Part shown: positions 46,196 through 55,166 of the stretch, piece by piece
How positions within the stretch are numbered: the stretch's first letter is position 1
How the letters are laid out: every line of letters starts with the position of its first letter
Assembly: GCA_963710355.1 (NCBI GenBank)
Contig: CAVPZU010000001.1
Span: 186,001 to 250,000, forward strand
DNA from: Fen-1359 sp963710355
GTDB lineage: Bacteria; Planctomycetota; Phycisphaerae; Sedimentisphaerales; Anaerobacaceae
Length of the DNA stretch: 64,000 bases
Direction: 5' to 3'
Notes under the pieces: generated by a model
Database searches by the model: none
Seen by the model: only the letters and a program-made list of their open reading frames with translations
What the model was told of the DNA's origin: nothing
Translations under genes and position numbers: made by a program

Positions 46196-46831
46196 ATGCA
46201 GAAAGTAAGTAAAGGAGCGATTTGGCTGTTGGTTAGTCTTGTATCGGTTGCCGTCTTGTCCGGCTGCACCGACTGGAAAAAGAAATACGAGGCTTTGGAC
46301 GTAGAGTATCAGAATACAAGGGGTCAGCTCGAACGAGAGCGGGCTGAAAAGGGCCAGATGGCTCAGCAATTAGCCGAGCTGCAGAAACAGCTGGAGGAAG
46401 GCAAGAGCGCAAAAGCTGTCACTGGTTTTGAAGGCGATGTCAAGATTGATGCCGCAGCCGGCACTATTACTGTGACGCTTCCCGACGCGATACTTTTTGA
46501 TTCGGGCAAGGCCGAGTTGAAGAAGGCAACCAGTGCGGAGCTCGACCAGATAATATCGACGCTGAAGACAAGACAGGAATATGTTGACAGACGTATCGAT
46601 ATCGTCGGGCATACCGATTCCGACCCAATTCGAAAAACTGCATGGAAGGATAACTGGCAGCTTTCGACGGAACGTTCACTGACGGTTCTGCGGTATATGC
46701 TCGGCCACGGTATTGCTGCCGATAGGATTCGGGCGATTGGCTGCGGCGAGTCAAAGCCGGTTGTGCCGAATAACTCTGTCTCCAATAAGACCAAAAACCG
46801 CAGGGTCGAGGTTGTTGTCCATATGAAATAG
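46196..46831 (+). CDS. OmpA/Pal-family peptidoglycan-binding lipoprotein
   Basis: 211 aa from ATG 46196 (AAAGGAGG 8 bases upstream). Lipoprotein signal with lipobox LSGC (Cys about residue 23), a short coiled coil (about 35-65, EYQNTRGQLERERAEKGQMAQQLAELQKQL in blocks) and an OmpA C-terminal domain (about 90-210): DAILFDSGKAELKK, IVGHTDSDPIR, LSTERSLTVLRYML and NKTKNRRVEVV. It anchors the outer membrane to peptidoglycan. Ends at a bidirectional terminator shared with comEC. Confidence 0.92.
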   Translation: MQKVSKGAIWLLVSLVSVAVLSGCTDWKKKYEALDVEYQNTRGQLERERAEKGQMAQQLAELQKQLEEGKSAKAVTGFEGDVKIDAAAGTITVTLPDAILFDSGKAELKKATSAELDQIISTLKTRQEYVDRRIDIVGHTDSDPIRKTAWKDNWQLSTERSLTVLRYMLGHGIAADRIRAIGCGESKPVVPNNSVSNKTKNRRVEVVVHMK

Positions 46832-46860
46832 GCTGACGAACTTTAAATCGCTTATATCAA

Positions 46861-46895
46861 AGGCAGCCTCATTCTTCGGGGCTGCCTTTTTCTTT
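46861..46895. terminator. Bidirectional terminator between convergent genes
   Basis: AGGCAGCC (46861-46868) and GGCTGCCT (46880-46887), T-run on the plus side. The last codons of comEC lie in the loop and right arm. Confidence 0.75.
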
Positions 46896-49460
46896 TACAA
46901 AGGTGCTGCAGGTTACCTTGCCTTTGCTGCTGATGCGGATGCGGATTAAGCCGTCATAAGCGGTGAACAGGCGGGTTGTTTTACAGGCTATTTTATTCTG
47001 GTTTTCGTATTGAGTCTGGCTGCAGCTATATACAAGAAATTTCGGCGCAAGTTTTTCGATAAAGTTTGGGTCTGTTGTTGCGGTTGAACCGTGATGGGGT
47101 GCGATAACAATATCTGCCTTGAGGTCGGGATGGGTTTCGAGTATTTTTTGCTGTGCGAATTTTTCTATGTCCGAACAGAGAAGGATTTTGACGCCCGCAT
47201 ATTCAAGCATTATTACCGCAGACCTGTTGTTATCGCTTAACTGATTGTTGCTGAGTGCGTCTTTTGACGGCCAGATGATTTTTATGCCAGCGGGACTTTT
47301 AATTTGTAATTTATCGAGACTCTGGATATTGAATCCAAGATTTTTCAGGTAATCATTGAGGCATTTTGGAACGCCGGAGTTTTTCCTGTCGACGAGAAAA
47401 TCGTCGTTTGCGAAAATACCGGCAGTCTTTTCATCAGCAACAACTTCCGGTATCGCATTTATGTGGTCAATGTCGCTGTGGCTGATGATTATTGCATCAA
47501 GTTTTGCTATAGCTTGTGAGCGCATAAAGGGAATTATTATTCGTCTGCCGACATCTTCTTTATAGAGGGAGCCGGCATCAAATAGCAAATTGGCCATTCC
47601 GGGCGGCTGAACTAAAATTGCCTGGCCGTGACCGACATCAATGCAGCTTAAAACGAGTTCGCTGCGGATTGTCCTTTGGAATTTAATGGCGGACAGCGAG
47701 ATTGCAAAGACGAGAATAAGAACGATGCTGATTACTTTTTTCGTCAATGGCCTGCGAAAGAGAAAAAAGGCAACAAAAAAGAGGACACAATAGTAAAAAA
47801 TAATTATCCAGAGTGAGACCTGACCTATAAGAATTTCGGAAAGGCTTACTTTGGCGAAGAGTTTGACAAGCCAAATCAATAAATAAGAAAAGAAATTTGC
47901 AACGTGACCTAAAACGAAAGCTACGCTCGGCAAAAAGAAAGAAAAAGCGATTTTTAATAAGCCTAATATCATAATAACGGAAACAAATGGTGAAGCAAAT
48001 ACGGTCCAGATGCTGGTCAAAGGTGTGATTGTGTAAAAATGATGCAGCATAAGTCCTGCGCCGCCCAACCAGGCACCGAGGCCGATGGAAAAAAGACCCA
48101 AAGTAGCAAGGAGCGACTTTTCGTTTATCAGCAGAGGTAATTTCCCTGCCTCTGGTATCAAGTTTAAAAGAGCAAAGGTTTTTTCGTAAAAAAATAACTG
48201 AATGCGTCTGAAAAACAGAAGAATTCCCAACGTAGTCGAAAAGGATAACTGCCAACTGGCATTGTAGATATCGAGGGGTTTGAAAAGCAGCAGGATAATA
48301 GCGGAGAGCGCCAGCGAATTAAAAGAGTTCGGCTCCCGTCTGAACAAAAACGCGGCGCAAAAGACGAGGCTGATAACCGCTGCCCGCAATACAGGCGGAT
48401 TTGGAGGGACGGTCAGCACAAACAGGATTGATACGGCTATGCAGATTATCGCTCGCCACTTTTCGCCGAGGCCTGCCAGTTTGCAAGCCTGCCATACGAA
48501 CGCAATCAGAATGCCGAAGTGCAGTCCCGAGAGGCATAAAAAATACAGCAGGCCTGTTTTGCGGAAGGCGATGTTTGTCTGATGGTCGATTTTGGTTCTG
48601 TCGCCGAGAACAAGCGCCGCAATAAGGGCATTACTATTTGGGTTTTCTTTAGGCAGGTCTTTTGCCAATATACCTCTTGCAGCTCTTTGCAGATAATTGT
48701 GAATGTTAAAGAATGATGAACCTTTGCTCTGACTTGAAAGCAGCTCGATGCCGTCGCGGGTTTTAACAGCGGCAGCGATAAAGATATTTTCATTGGCAAG
48801 CTTTTTTTTGAAATCGAATTCGCCGGGATTTGTTGCAGGCCAAATTTTTTCCAACCAGCAGTAAATCTGAACGTTGTCGCCCGCCTTTAAGTCAATAACC
48901 AGCTCAGCGACCTGCACACGCACGATTCCTGATACATCGAACCAGCCTGTTTTGCCCTCTGCACCGGTTATTTCTAGGTAGAAACTGCTGCCGGGGTCTG
49001 TGAATTTGAACTTTGAAAAAACCCAGTCGTTGTTGTCGCTTGTGTATGGTTCGGTGATTATTGTGCCGCGAATTGTAGCGAGCGTCGATTCATCGCCAAC
49101 GAAATTACTGACATCGTTTGCCGGCAGATAGCGATAGGAATTGAGCCGAACCGCACCGAGGCTCATCGAGCAAAAAAATGCCAGACAAACAATTATATAT
49201 ATGTTCGATTCTGTTCTTTTGAAGGTGATATAACCGAATGCCGATGCTGCAAGGAGAATTGACAGAACCAGCCAAAATATTATTGGAAGGGCGATTAGAT
49301 TTTGTAGAAATATGCCGACTATTAAACCAACGGCCGGCAGTACAAGAGGCGCTGCATCTATAATCTGCCTGACGACATAAGCCGGCCCGAGGGCCAATTT
49401 CCAGTCTATCAGTTCCAGTTTTTTCCTGATTAAATCCACAGCGAAATAGACTACAGACAC
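46869..49460 (-). CDS. comEC: DNA uptake channel ComEC/Rec2
   Basis: 863 aa. N-terminal membrane anchor and DUF4131-like OB domain, then the competence channel (about 250-560; LYFLCLSGLHFGILIAF is the family signature, and PPNPPVLRAAVISLVFC another). A C-terminal metallo-beta-lactamase domain (about 600-863) carries CIDVGHGQAILVQPPG, ISHSDIDHINAIPEV with the HxDxDH zinc motif, and APHHGS. It carries transforming DNA across the inner membrane while the other strand is degraded. comEA or other com genes are not seen here; the pilD gene faces it on the other strand. Confidence 0.93.
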   Translation of the reverse strand: MSVVYFAVDLIRKKLELIDWKLALGPAYVVRQIIDAAPLVLPAVGLIVGIFLQNLIALPIIFWLVLSILLAASAFGYITFKRTESNIYIIVCLAFFCSMSLGAVRLNSYRYLPANDVSNFVGDESTLATIRGTIITEPYTSDNNDWVFSKFKFTDPGSSFYLEITGAEGKTGWFDVSGIVRVQVAELVIDLKAGDNVQIYCWLEKIWPATNPGEFDFKKKLANENIFIAAAVKTRDGIELLSSQSKGSSFFNIHNYLQRAARGILAKDLPKENPNSNALIAALVLGDRTKIDHQTNIAFRKTGLLYFLCLSGLHFGILIAFVWQACKLAGLGEKWRAIICIAVSILFVLTVPPNPPVLRAAVISLVFCAAFLFRREPNSFNSLALSAIILLLFKPLDIYNASWQLSFSTTLGILLFFRRIQLFFYEKTFALLNLIPEAGKLPLLINEKSLLATLGLFSIGLGAWLGGAGLMLHHFYTITPLTSIWTVFASPFVSVIMILGLLKIAFSFFLPSVAFVLGHVANFFSYLLIWLVKLFAKVSLSEILIGQVSLWIIIFYYCVLFFVAFFLFRRPLTKKVISIVLILVFAISLSAIKFQRTIRSELVLSCIDVGHGQAILVQPPGMANLLFDAGSLYKEDVGRRIIIPFMRSQAIAKLDAIIISHSDIDHINAIPEVVADEKTAGIFANDDFLVDRKNSGVPKCLNDYLKNLGFNIQSLDKLQIKSPAGIKIIWPSKDALSNNQLSDNNRSAVIMLEYAGVKILLCSDIEKFAQQKILETHPDLKADIVIAPHHGSTATTDPNFIEKLAPKFLVYSCSQTQYENQNKIACKTTRLFTAYDGLIRIRISSKGKVTCSTFVKEKGSPEE

Positions 49461-49650
49461 AAGAGGCCGGACTCAAGACAAAATTTAGGGTGTAGGGTTC
49501 AGGAATAGGAAATTGAGAGGTCAAAAGTCATCAGCCAAAAAGGAGCACAAGAGCATAGGTGCATAGAAGCAAAGAAGAACAGACGGTTGCGGTGGCGTCA
49601 GCCATCTTGGCGATTGCGAGGCTCGTAACGGTTGCGTATAGCGCAATAGG
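49461..49650. repeat. Word-repeat-filled gap between serS and comEC
   Basis: GGTCAAAAGTCATCAGCC, GGAGCACAAGAGCATAGG and GGTTGCGGTGGCGTCAGCC then AACGGTTGCG. No promoter or gene seen. Confidence 0.5.
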
Positions 49651-50925
49651 TCAAGAGCGGCGGGTTATTTTTTCTTTGCCGTTCATATAGGGGTGAAGGG
49701 GTTTGGGAATGGTGATTGAGCCATCGGCGTTCTGGTAAAGCTCCAAAATCGGTATCAGGATTCGCGGGCTGGCGATGACGGTGTTGTTCATCGTATGGCA
49801 GAACAGATTCTTTTTTGCCTTCGGGTCTTTGTAGCGAAGATTCAATCGGCGGGCCTGAAATTCGTAAAAGCGGCTTGCACTGTGTGTCTCGCCGTAATTT
49901 TTACGCGAAGGCATCCAGGCCTCGATGTCGAATTTCTGCACCTGGCCTCTGCCGAGGTCGCCTGTGCAGACATTGACAACGCGGTAGGGCAGTTCCAATG
50001 CCTGCAAAACCTGCTCGGAATTATCCAGAATCTCTGCGTGTAATTTTTTGCTCTCTTCGATACTGTTTTTGCAGATGATTACCTGCTCGACCTTGTCGAA
50101 CTGGTGGATTCGGTACAGGCCATAAGTGTCTTTGCCTGCGGCGCCGGCCTCACGCCGAAAGCAGGTTGAAAGGGCGACATACTTTTTCGGCAGCTCATCT
50201 GCGGAGAGGATTTCGTCCTTATGGTATGCTGTCACAGGCACTTCAGCAGTCCCTGACAGATTCAGTTCGTCAATGGTTCTGTATGTTTGCTCTTCTGAGC
50301 CGGGGTAAAAGCCTGTCCCCATCATAGTTTCATACTTCACCAGTAGCGGCGGCGACATCGGCGTATAACCTTTTGCGACCATAAAGTCAATTGCGAATCG
50401 CAGGACCGCCCAGTGCAATAGGGCGCCGTCGCCCTTGAGAAAATAATTTCTTGTGCCTGCGATTTTTACACCACGTTCAATATCTATAATATCCAGAGCA
50501 AGTCCCAACCGGACGTGGTCTTTCGGCTCGAAATCGAATTTGCGGACTTGGCCTACGCGTTTGATTTCGACGTTTTCTGTGTCGTCTTTGCCGAGAGGGA
50601 CATCGTCGGCTGCCGGCTGAGGCACTTCGAGCATTAGGGAATCAAATTTCGGCTGAAGCTGTTTTGCGGTTTCGCTGTAATCCTGCTCCTGTTGTTTTAG
50701 CTGGGCGAGGTTTTCGATGGCCTTTCGCTTTTCGGCATCGGGCAATTTCGGGATTTCTTTGCCGACTTTGTTTTTTTCGGTAAGGATGTCCTGCAGTTTT
50801 TGTTTTGCCTCTCTGAGTCTGGAATCTATATCGAGCAACTTTTCGATATCGACATCGAAGCCTTTATCTTTTGCGGCCTTTTTGAACCTTTCCGGATTTT
50901 CCCGTATGTCTTTAATATCAATCAT
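49651..50925 (-). CDS. serS: Seryl-tRNA synthetase
   Basis: 424 aa, class II synthetase. N-terminal coiled-coil tRNA arm (residues 30-105; REAKQKLQDILTEKNKVGKEIP), motif 2 STCFRREAGAAGKDTYGLYRIHQF, the ELNLSGTAEVPV serine-binding block and motif 3 HTMNNTVIASPRILIPILELYQN. The 31-base gap to the upstream ketosynthase stop consists wholly of a GAATGTAGAATATAGAATG word repeat, so serS is probably expressed from the operon upstream. Confidence 0.95.
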   Translation of the reverse strand: MIDIKDIRENPERFKKAAKDKGFDVDIEKLLDIDSRLREAKQKLQDILTEKNKVGKEIPKLPDAEKRKAIENLAQLKQQEQDYSETAKQLQPKFDSLMLEVPQPAADDVPLGKDDTENVEIKRVGQVRKFDFEPKDHVRLGLALDIIDIERGVKIAGTRNYFLKGDGALLHWAVLRFAIDFMVAKGYTPMSPPLLVKYETMMGTGFYPGSEEQTYRTIDELNLSGTAEVPVTAYHKDEILSADELPKKYVALSTCFRREAGAAGKDTYGLYRIHQFDKVEQVIICKNSIEESKKLHAEILDNSEQVLQALELPYRVVNVCTGDLGRGQVQKFDIEAWMPSRKNYGETHSASRFYEFQARRLNLRYKDPKAKKNLFCHTMNNTVIASPRILIPILELYQNADGSITIPKPLHPYMNGKEKITRRS

Positions 50926-50956
50926 AATTCAGCATTCTATATTCTACATTCTTAAT
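50926..50956. repeat. Word repeat filling the fabF-serS gap
   Basis: On the minus strand the fabF TAA is followed by ATTAAGAATGTAGAATATAG and AATGCTGAATT and then the serS ATG, with nothing else between. Confidence 0.7.
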
Positions 50957-52262
50957 TTATTCAAATTTCCTGATTATTACCACATTATTTTGTCCGCCGA
51001 AGCCGAAAGATTCCTTCATAGCCGTTTTGACGGAGGCTTTTCTTGGTTTATTCGGCACATAATCGAGGTCGAGTGCCGGGTCGGGGTCGGCAAGGTTTAT
51101 TGTCGGCGGCAGTATATTATCGCGAATTGCAAGCACGCAGGTGATTAACTCTGCTGCGCCTGCTGCGCCGATTAAATGGCCCATTACACTCTTGACGCTG
51201 CTGGCGGGAGGCTTTTGAGTTCTGTTTTTGAAGACCGCTTTTATCGCCTTTGTTTCGATTGAATCGTTTTCATTGGTGCTTGTGCCGTGCGTGCTTATGT
51301 AATCGACATCATTATAACTTATACCGGCATCGGCGAGCGCTGCCTCCATAGCCTGAATTGGGCCACGTGCCTCTTCGTGCATATCGGTTATTCTGAAGGC
51401 ATCGGAACTGCTGCCGTAGCCGATAACCTCTGCTAAAATTTTGACGCCTCTTTTTTGGGCGGATGTCAGCGATTCGAGAATGACGATTGCGGAGCCTTCG
51501 CCGATGACGAAGCCATCGCGGCTGGCGGTGAAAGGCCTCGATGCGGTCTGCGGACTGTCGTTCCTTCTTGAAAGGGCGGTGAGCCTGCTGAAACCCATTA
51601 CGCCCAACGGATGAATCATCGAATGTGCGCCGCCTGAAATCATCACATCGGCTTTGCCCTGTCGAATGAGCATAGCAGCCTCGCCGACGGCCTGTGTGCC
51701 TGCAGCGCAGGCGGTAAGACAGCTAAAGATCGGCCCGCGTGTCGCCGACAAGTTTTGCGATGTGGGTTGTCGGCATATTCGGTTCCTGCTCCAGCTCATT
51801 AGCAGCAGTGAAACCGGCATAAGCAATCTCTGCCCATCTGTTCCAATCCATTTTGTTATTTTGATTGTCCCAGGCCTTGACCAAGCAATCGAAGAATACA
51901 TCGTTGTTGACCGAGCCTTCGCCGCAGCCCATATATATACCTATTCTTGTTCGGTCGATTTTGTCTGCGGGGTTGTCGGTCTCGATGTCGATTCGTGCCT
52001 GTCGGCAGGCCTCTGCTGCGGCGGCGAGGGCAAAGCTGCTGCCTCGGCTGCAGTCTTTGTGCAGCGACCAGTTTTTGACGTATTTTGACGGGTCAAAGTT
52101 TTTGACCTCGCTGCTGAATGTTGTGGGGAATGTGGAGGCGTCAAATATCGTTGTGGATGCGACGTCGCTTTTGCCTGCAAGGATTGCCTTCCAGGCACTT
52201 TCAACATTATGTCCCACTGGACAAACCAAACCCAATCCTGTTATCGCTACCCTTTCGAACAT
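50957..52262 (-). CDS. fabF: Beta-ketoacyl-ACP synthase (KAS II type), complete active site, frame broken near 51738
   Basis: N-part 51723-52262: MFERVAITGLGLVCPVGHNVESAWKAILAG, then YVKNWSLHKDCSRGSSFALAAAAEA. Skipping one base at about 51730-51745 joins it to 50957-51901: GDTRGPIFSCLTACAAGTQAVGEAAM (catalytic Cys), ISTHGTSTNEND (His), VKSVMGHLIGAAGAAEL (second His) and KESFGFGGQNNVVIIRKFE. About 435 aa. It elongates acyl chains with malonyl-ACP. It is the catalytic partner of the divergent ketosynthase at 52820-54130, from which it is separated by the S23 cassette. Confidence 0.92.
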
Positions 52263-52297
52263 TTTATTGCCTTTGCGTCATCATGTTTTTTAAATTT

Positions 52298-52332
52298 CCA
52301 ATGTCCAATGTAGAATGTCCAATGTAGAAGTA
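52298..52332. repeat. Left inverted word repeat of S23 cassette 2
   Basis: CCAATGTCCAATGTAGAATG, TCCAATGTAGAAGTA. Aligned without gaps to the reverse complement of 52781-52815, about 28 of 35 positions agree, including 12 in a row at the inner edge (AATGTAGAAGTA). Confidence 0.85.
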
Positions 52333-52334
52333 CT

Positions 52335-52733
52335 TTATGTTTCCCTGCATTTTGTTTTTTTATTTTTCTCTGCTGTTTTTACGCTGACCGCAAAAATCAA
52401 TACAAGCTCCTCGCATTCTTTTATCAGATTTTCAAGTTCTTCAGTGTCATTTATTAATTTAAGACGCTGTATTATTTTCAGCCATATTTTTGTTTCACGC
52501 AGTTCCTTAAGTGAAATTCTTATTTTATGAATGAAATCATTTCGAGACTCGGCACCCTGGGCTTCACCATAATTTGGTGCTGGTGATGTGCCGCATCGCG
52601 CAAGTTGACCCGATATATGATTGCCTGTCGGGGTATTCGGCAGTTTTTCGCAAAGCTTAATAATCCTGACAGCGAAGTTAATCAATCTTTCTTCAAGGTC
52701 ATATTTTGATAATTTATTGTTCTCTTTATCCAT
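52335..52733 (-). CDS. Four-helix-bundle protein (S23/IVP type), second copy
   Basis: 132 aa. LEERLINFAVRIIKLCEKLPNTPTGNHISGQLARCGTSPAPNYGEAQGAESRNDFIHKI and LKELRETKIWLKIIQRL (in blocks, residues 12-87) match the S23/IVP family but a different subgroup from 44579-44935 (short shared residues only). The Lys-rich tail (KTAEKNKKTKC) is typical of the group. The gene sits within the ketosynthase operon, same strand, between inverted GTCCAATG-type word repeats. Confidence 0.9.
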   Translation of the reverse strand: MDKENNKLSKYDLEERLINFAVRIIKLCEKLPNTPTGNHISGQLARCGTSPAPNYGEAQGAESRNDFIHKIRISLKELRETKIWLKIIQRLKLINDTEELENLIKECEELVLIFAVSVKTAEKNKKTKCRET

Positions 52734-52780
52734 TCGTCTTTTATGTTTTTTTACATTATACTTTTGATTTTGCCATATAC

Positions 52781-52823
52781 TACTTCTACATTCAAAATTG
52801 GATATTGGTCATTGGATATTCAC
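52781..52823. repeat. Right inverted word repeat of S23 cassette 2
   Basis: TACTTCTACATTCAAAATTG, GATATTGGTCATTGGATATT, CAC. Its outer end contains the TGA stop (52820-52822) of the upstream ketosynthase-like gene. Confidence 0.85.
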
Positions 52824-54130
52824 TCAGGTTTTTTCAGCACAACAGCGGCGGTCTGGGCGCCGAATGTATAGCCGCAAACAAGAACGTATCTGATATTTTT
52901 CCTTTGGGGCTGCATTGAGATATTCAGGTTGCAGCCGGCGGTTTTCTTATCACAATTTTTTGCAGCCGGTATTATGCCTTCAGCCATAGCAAAGCAGGCA
53001 GCAATTATGTCGAGAACGCCTGCTGCCGCGCCGTTATTGCTCAGCATACTCTTTGTCGGCCAGACAGGAATGTTTTTAACAGCGATTCCGAGGGCGGTTT
53101 CAATCCCTTTTGCCTCTGCCAAATCATCAGCCGGTATGCCGAGGCCGTGCGGGATAATCAAGTCCAAATCCTGTGCTTTTATCGAGGCATCAACAAGGGC
53201 TTTTTGTATCGCAATTGTCAGCCCTTTGCCATCCGGTTCAAGATGCTGATATGTGTTATTGAGGTTGCTGGATTGGCCTGTGCCGGCAATTTCGGCAAAG
53301 ATTTTTGCACCTCTTTTACGTGCGGATTGCGGATTTTCAAGAACGACAATACCGGCGGCATCGCCGAAGACGGAGCCTTTCGCATTCGAATCGAAAGGTC
53401 TACAGGCGGCAGCGGGATTGTCTGCATATTCTGTTGTTGCCCTTTTGAGCAGGTACTGCCGAATAATGCTCATCGGGTTGACCTTCACGTCCGTTCCGCC
53501 TGCAAGAATTATGTCGCAGACGCCGCGGTTTATCGTTGATGCCGCCTCGCTTATTGCCAGTAGCGATGAGACCTCTGCGCAGGTGATGGAATTGCTCGGG
53601 CCTTGAATGTCGTGGATAATGCTTATATGGCAGGCGGGCATATTGGGCAGGTATTTGAGCAGCCACAGGGGCGGGATGAGTTCCAGACCATCTTTGCCCC
53701 ATTTTTTGATATCGAATTGGTCGCCGGTTTCGCTTTTGGCAACAGAAGGCGCAGACTCGACGAGGTCGCAGCTTATCATACCGGCCCCGATATTGACGCC
53801 AACCCTTGTCGGGTTTATGTTCACTTTTTCCGGGTCAATTGCCTTGGTGACAAGTCCGCTAGAGATAATTGCCTCGTTTGCCGCAGCGACGGCCAGCTCG
53901 ATGTCCCGCGACATAATTTTTATGTTCTTGCGGTAGCTTTTTGGTATGTGTTTAGAGACATTGAAATCCGTTACCTGGCCGGCGATTTTGCAGGGGAAGC
54001 CTGCGGGGTCAAATGCGGTAATCGGGCCGATGCCGCAGCGGCCATTGAGAAGAGCCTTCCACATATCGCTGACGTTTTGCCCCAGACAGCTTACGGCGCC
54101 GAAACCGGTTATTACAGGCTTGTCGCTCAT
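52820..54130 (-). CDS. Divergent beta-ketoacyl synthase lacking the second active-site histidine
   Basis: 436 aa, thiolase fold of the KAS family: VITGFGAVSCLGQNVSDMWKALLNG, nucleophile region SNSITCAEVSSLL (C184), DLIIPHGLGIPADD (H329) and KSMLSNNGAAAGVLDII, where active enzymes have GHxxGAAG; here SNN replaces the His-bearing GHT (residues 365-367). The end GYTFGAQTAAVVLKKP is normal. It could be a chain-length-factor-like partner of the complete KAS at 50957, although classical chain-length factors lose the Cys rather than the His. It overlaps the upstream dehydratase gene by four bases (ATGA). Confidence 0.88.
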   Translation of the reverse strand: MSDKPVITGFGAVSCLGQNVSDMWKALLNGRCGIGPITAFDPAGFPCKIAGQVTDFNVSKHIPKSYRKNIKIMSRDIELAVAAANEAIISSGLVTKAIDPEKVNINPTRVGVNIGAGMISCDLVESAPSVAKSETGDQFDIKKWGKDGLELIPPLWLLKYLPNMPACHISIIHDIQGPSNSITCAEVSSLLAISEAASTINRGVCDIILAGGTDVKVNPMSIIRQYLLKRATTEYADNPAAACRPFDSNAKGSVFGDAAGIVVLENPQSARKRGAKIFAEIAGTGQSSNLNNTYQHLEPDGKGLTIAIQKALVDASIKAQDLDLIIPHGLGIPADDLAEAKGIETALGIAVKNIPVWPTKSMLSNNGAAAGVLDIIAACFAMAEGIIPAAKNCDKKTAGCNLNISMQPQRKNIRYVLVCGYTFGAQTAAVVLKKPE

Positions 54131-54606
54131 TTGCCCCTGTTCTCCAGGCCGATGCCGCGAATGAGCATTTTGAAGGTGTTGGTGAATACGAAATTTTCCT
54201 GCGGAAATTCCTTGCCTGCGATGTTCTGGTCGATGTGGCTGAACATTAAATCAATCTCTGCGATAAGTTTTTCACCGCAGGTGATTTTGCCGGTTGTGCT
54301 TGCAGCCTCGGCGGTGATGGATTCGATTTTTGCTTCGAGCCGCAGGCTGTCGCCGGGTATAACAAAATCGAAAAAGACAGCCTTTTTGATTTTTGCGAGG
54401 ATGACCTTTTCCTCGAAGTTTCTGGCCTGGCCTACGAGGATGCCCGCCGTTTGTGCCATAGCCTCGATGCAGAGACTTTCCGGCATAACCGGAAAAAACG
54501 GGAAATGGTCGTGCAGATGCTCTTCGGCGAGCGTGACATTTTTGACGGCTACCGCCCGCCTGCCGCTTTCAAACTCAACGAATTTGTCTATCCATATCCA
54601 TCGCAT
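54127..54606 (-). CDS. FabZ/FabA-like hot-dog dehydratase 2
   Basis: 159 aa from ATG 54606, chosen by alignment with the sister gene (MRWIWIDKF against MRFILIDKV); GTG 54624 would add six residues. Active site H34 (HDHFPFFPVMP) and E48 (LCIEAMAQTAG). The family dehydrates 3-hydroxyacyl-ACP. Translationally coupled to the ketosynthase-like gene downstream. Its C-terminal 30 residues (ENFVFTNTFKMLIRGIGLENRGK) extend beyond usual FabZ. Confidence 0.88.
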   Translation of the reverse strand: MRWIWIDKFVEFESGRRAVAVKNVTLAEEHLHDHFPFFPVMPESLCIEAMAQTAGILVGQARNFEEKVILAKIKKAVFFDFVIPGDSLRLEAKIESITAEAASTTGKITCGEKLIAEIDLMFSHIDQNIAGKEFPQENFVFTNTFKMLIRGIGLENRGK

Positions 54607-54650
54607 TTTTTTGCCATTCGCCACAGGCGAACCTTCGGCGGATTATTTTA

Positions 54651-54685
54651 GCCACAGAGGACACAGAGACCACAGAGAAATTTTT
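54651..54685. repeat. CACAGAG word repeat
   Basis: GCCACAGAGGACACAGAG, ACCACAGAGAAATTTTT. Followed by 54714-54760 (CTGTATTCTGTATTC, TTAATTCTACATTCTTAATT). Together they fill the gap between ACP and dehydratase 2. Confidence 0.6.
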
Positions 54686-54713
54686 GAACTTTTATTTTTT
54701 CATTATTCTGTCT

Positions 54714-54760
54714 ACTGTATTCTGTATTCTTAATTCTACATTCTTAATTCTTAATTTCTC
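54714..54760. repeat. TTCTTAATT word repeat
   Basis: Reverse strand reads GAATTAAGAATGTAGAATTA and AGAATACAGAATACAG. Relatives at 31790, 33676 and 50926. Confidence 0.6.
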
Positions 54761-54770
54761 TCAGACGCTC

Positions 54771-55160
54771 TTATTTTAATTTGGTTTCGATATAATTTAC
54801 GATTGAATTTACGGTAAATAAGTCGCCGAGCTTGTTGATATCCGGGTTCTTTTCAAACGAAGAAAGGTCAGTGTGCGGCATCTTCGATTTTATCTCCGAC
54901 AGGGCGGCCGGCGTCAATTTGCCGTCCTTTACAAATTGGGGATTGTTCATCATATCTTCGATTGGGAAAAGCTCCTCTCTGGGAATTTTAATTGCGAAGG
55001 CCTTTTCCAGACGAAACACAATGTCTAAAAAATCGATGCTTTCTGCGCCGAGGTCGCCGATAAGAATAGATTCGGGTTTCACCTCTTCCTCGTCAACGCC
55101 GAGTGCATCGACCAGTACCGATTGAACAGCCTTGAAAATTTCGTCCCTGCTTTTTGCCAT
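54771..55160 (-). CDS. Acyl carrier protein, long form
   Basis: 129 aa, about 50 longer than standard ACP. The phosphopantetheine serine is S41 in IGDLGAESIDFLDIVFRLEKAF. The N-terminal helix DEIFKAVQSVLVDALGVDEEEVKPES and the following acidic helices are ACP-like. An inserted segment (DMMNNPQFVKDGKLTPAALSEIKSKMPHTDL, about 66-96) precedes the last helix VNSIVNYIETKLK. It lies seven bases downstream of dehydratase 1. It carries the growing chain for the two ketosynthases and two dehydratases of this operon. A separate standard AcpP probably exists elsewhere. Confidence 0.88.
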   Translation of the reverse strand: MAKSRDEIFKAVQSVLVDALGVDEEEVKPESILIGDLGAESIDFLDIVFRLEKAFAIKIPREELFPIEDMMNNPQFVKDGKLTPAALSEIKSKMPHTDLSSFEKNPDINKLGDLFTVNSIVNYIETKLK

Positions 55161-55166
55161 AAATTT

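Noticed and set aside
53603..54733. 376-aa plus-strand frame opposite the ketosynthase-like gene
   Set aside because: Shadow of the minus-strand genes 52820-54606, which have clear family motifs.
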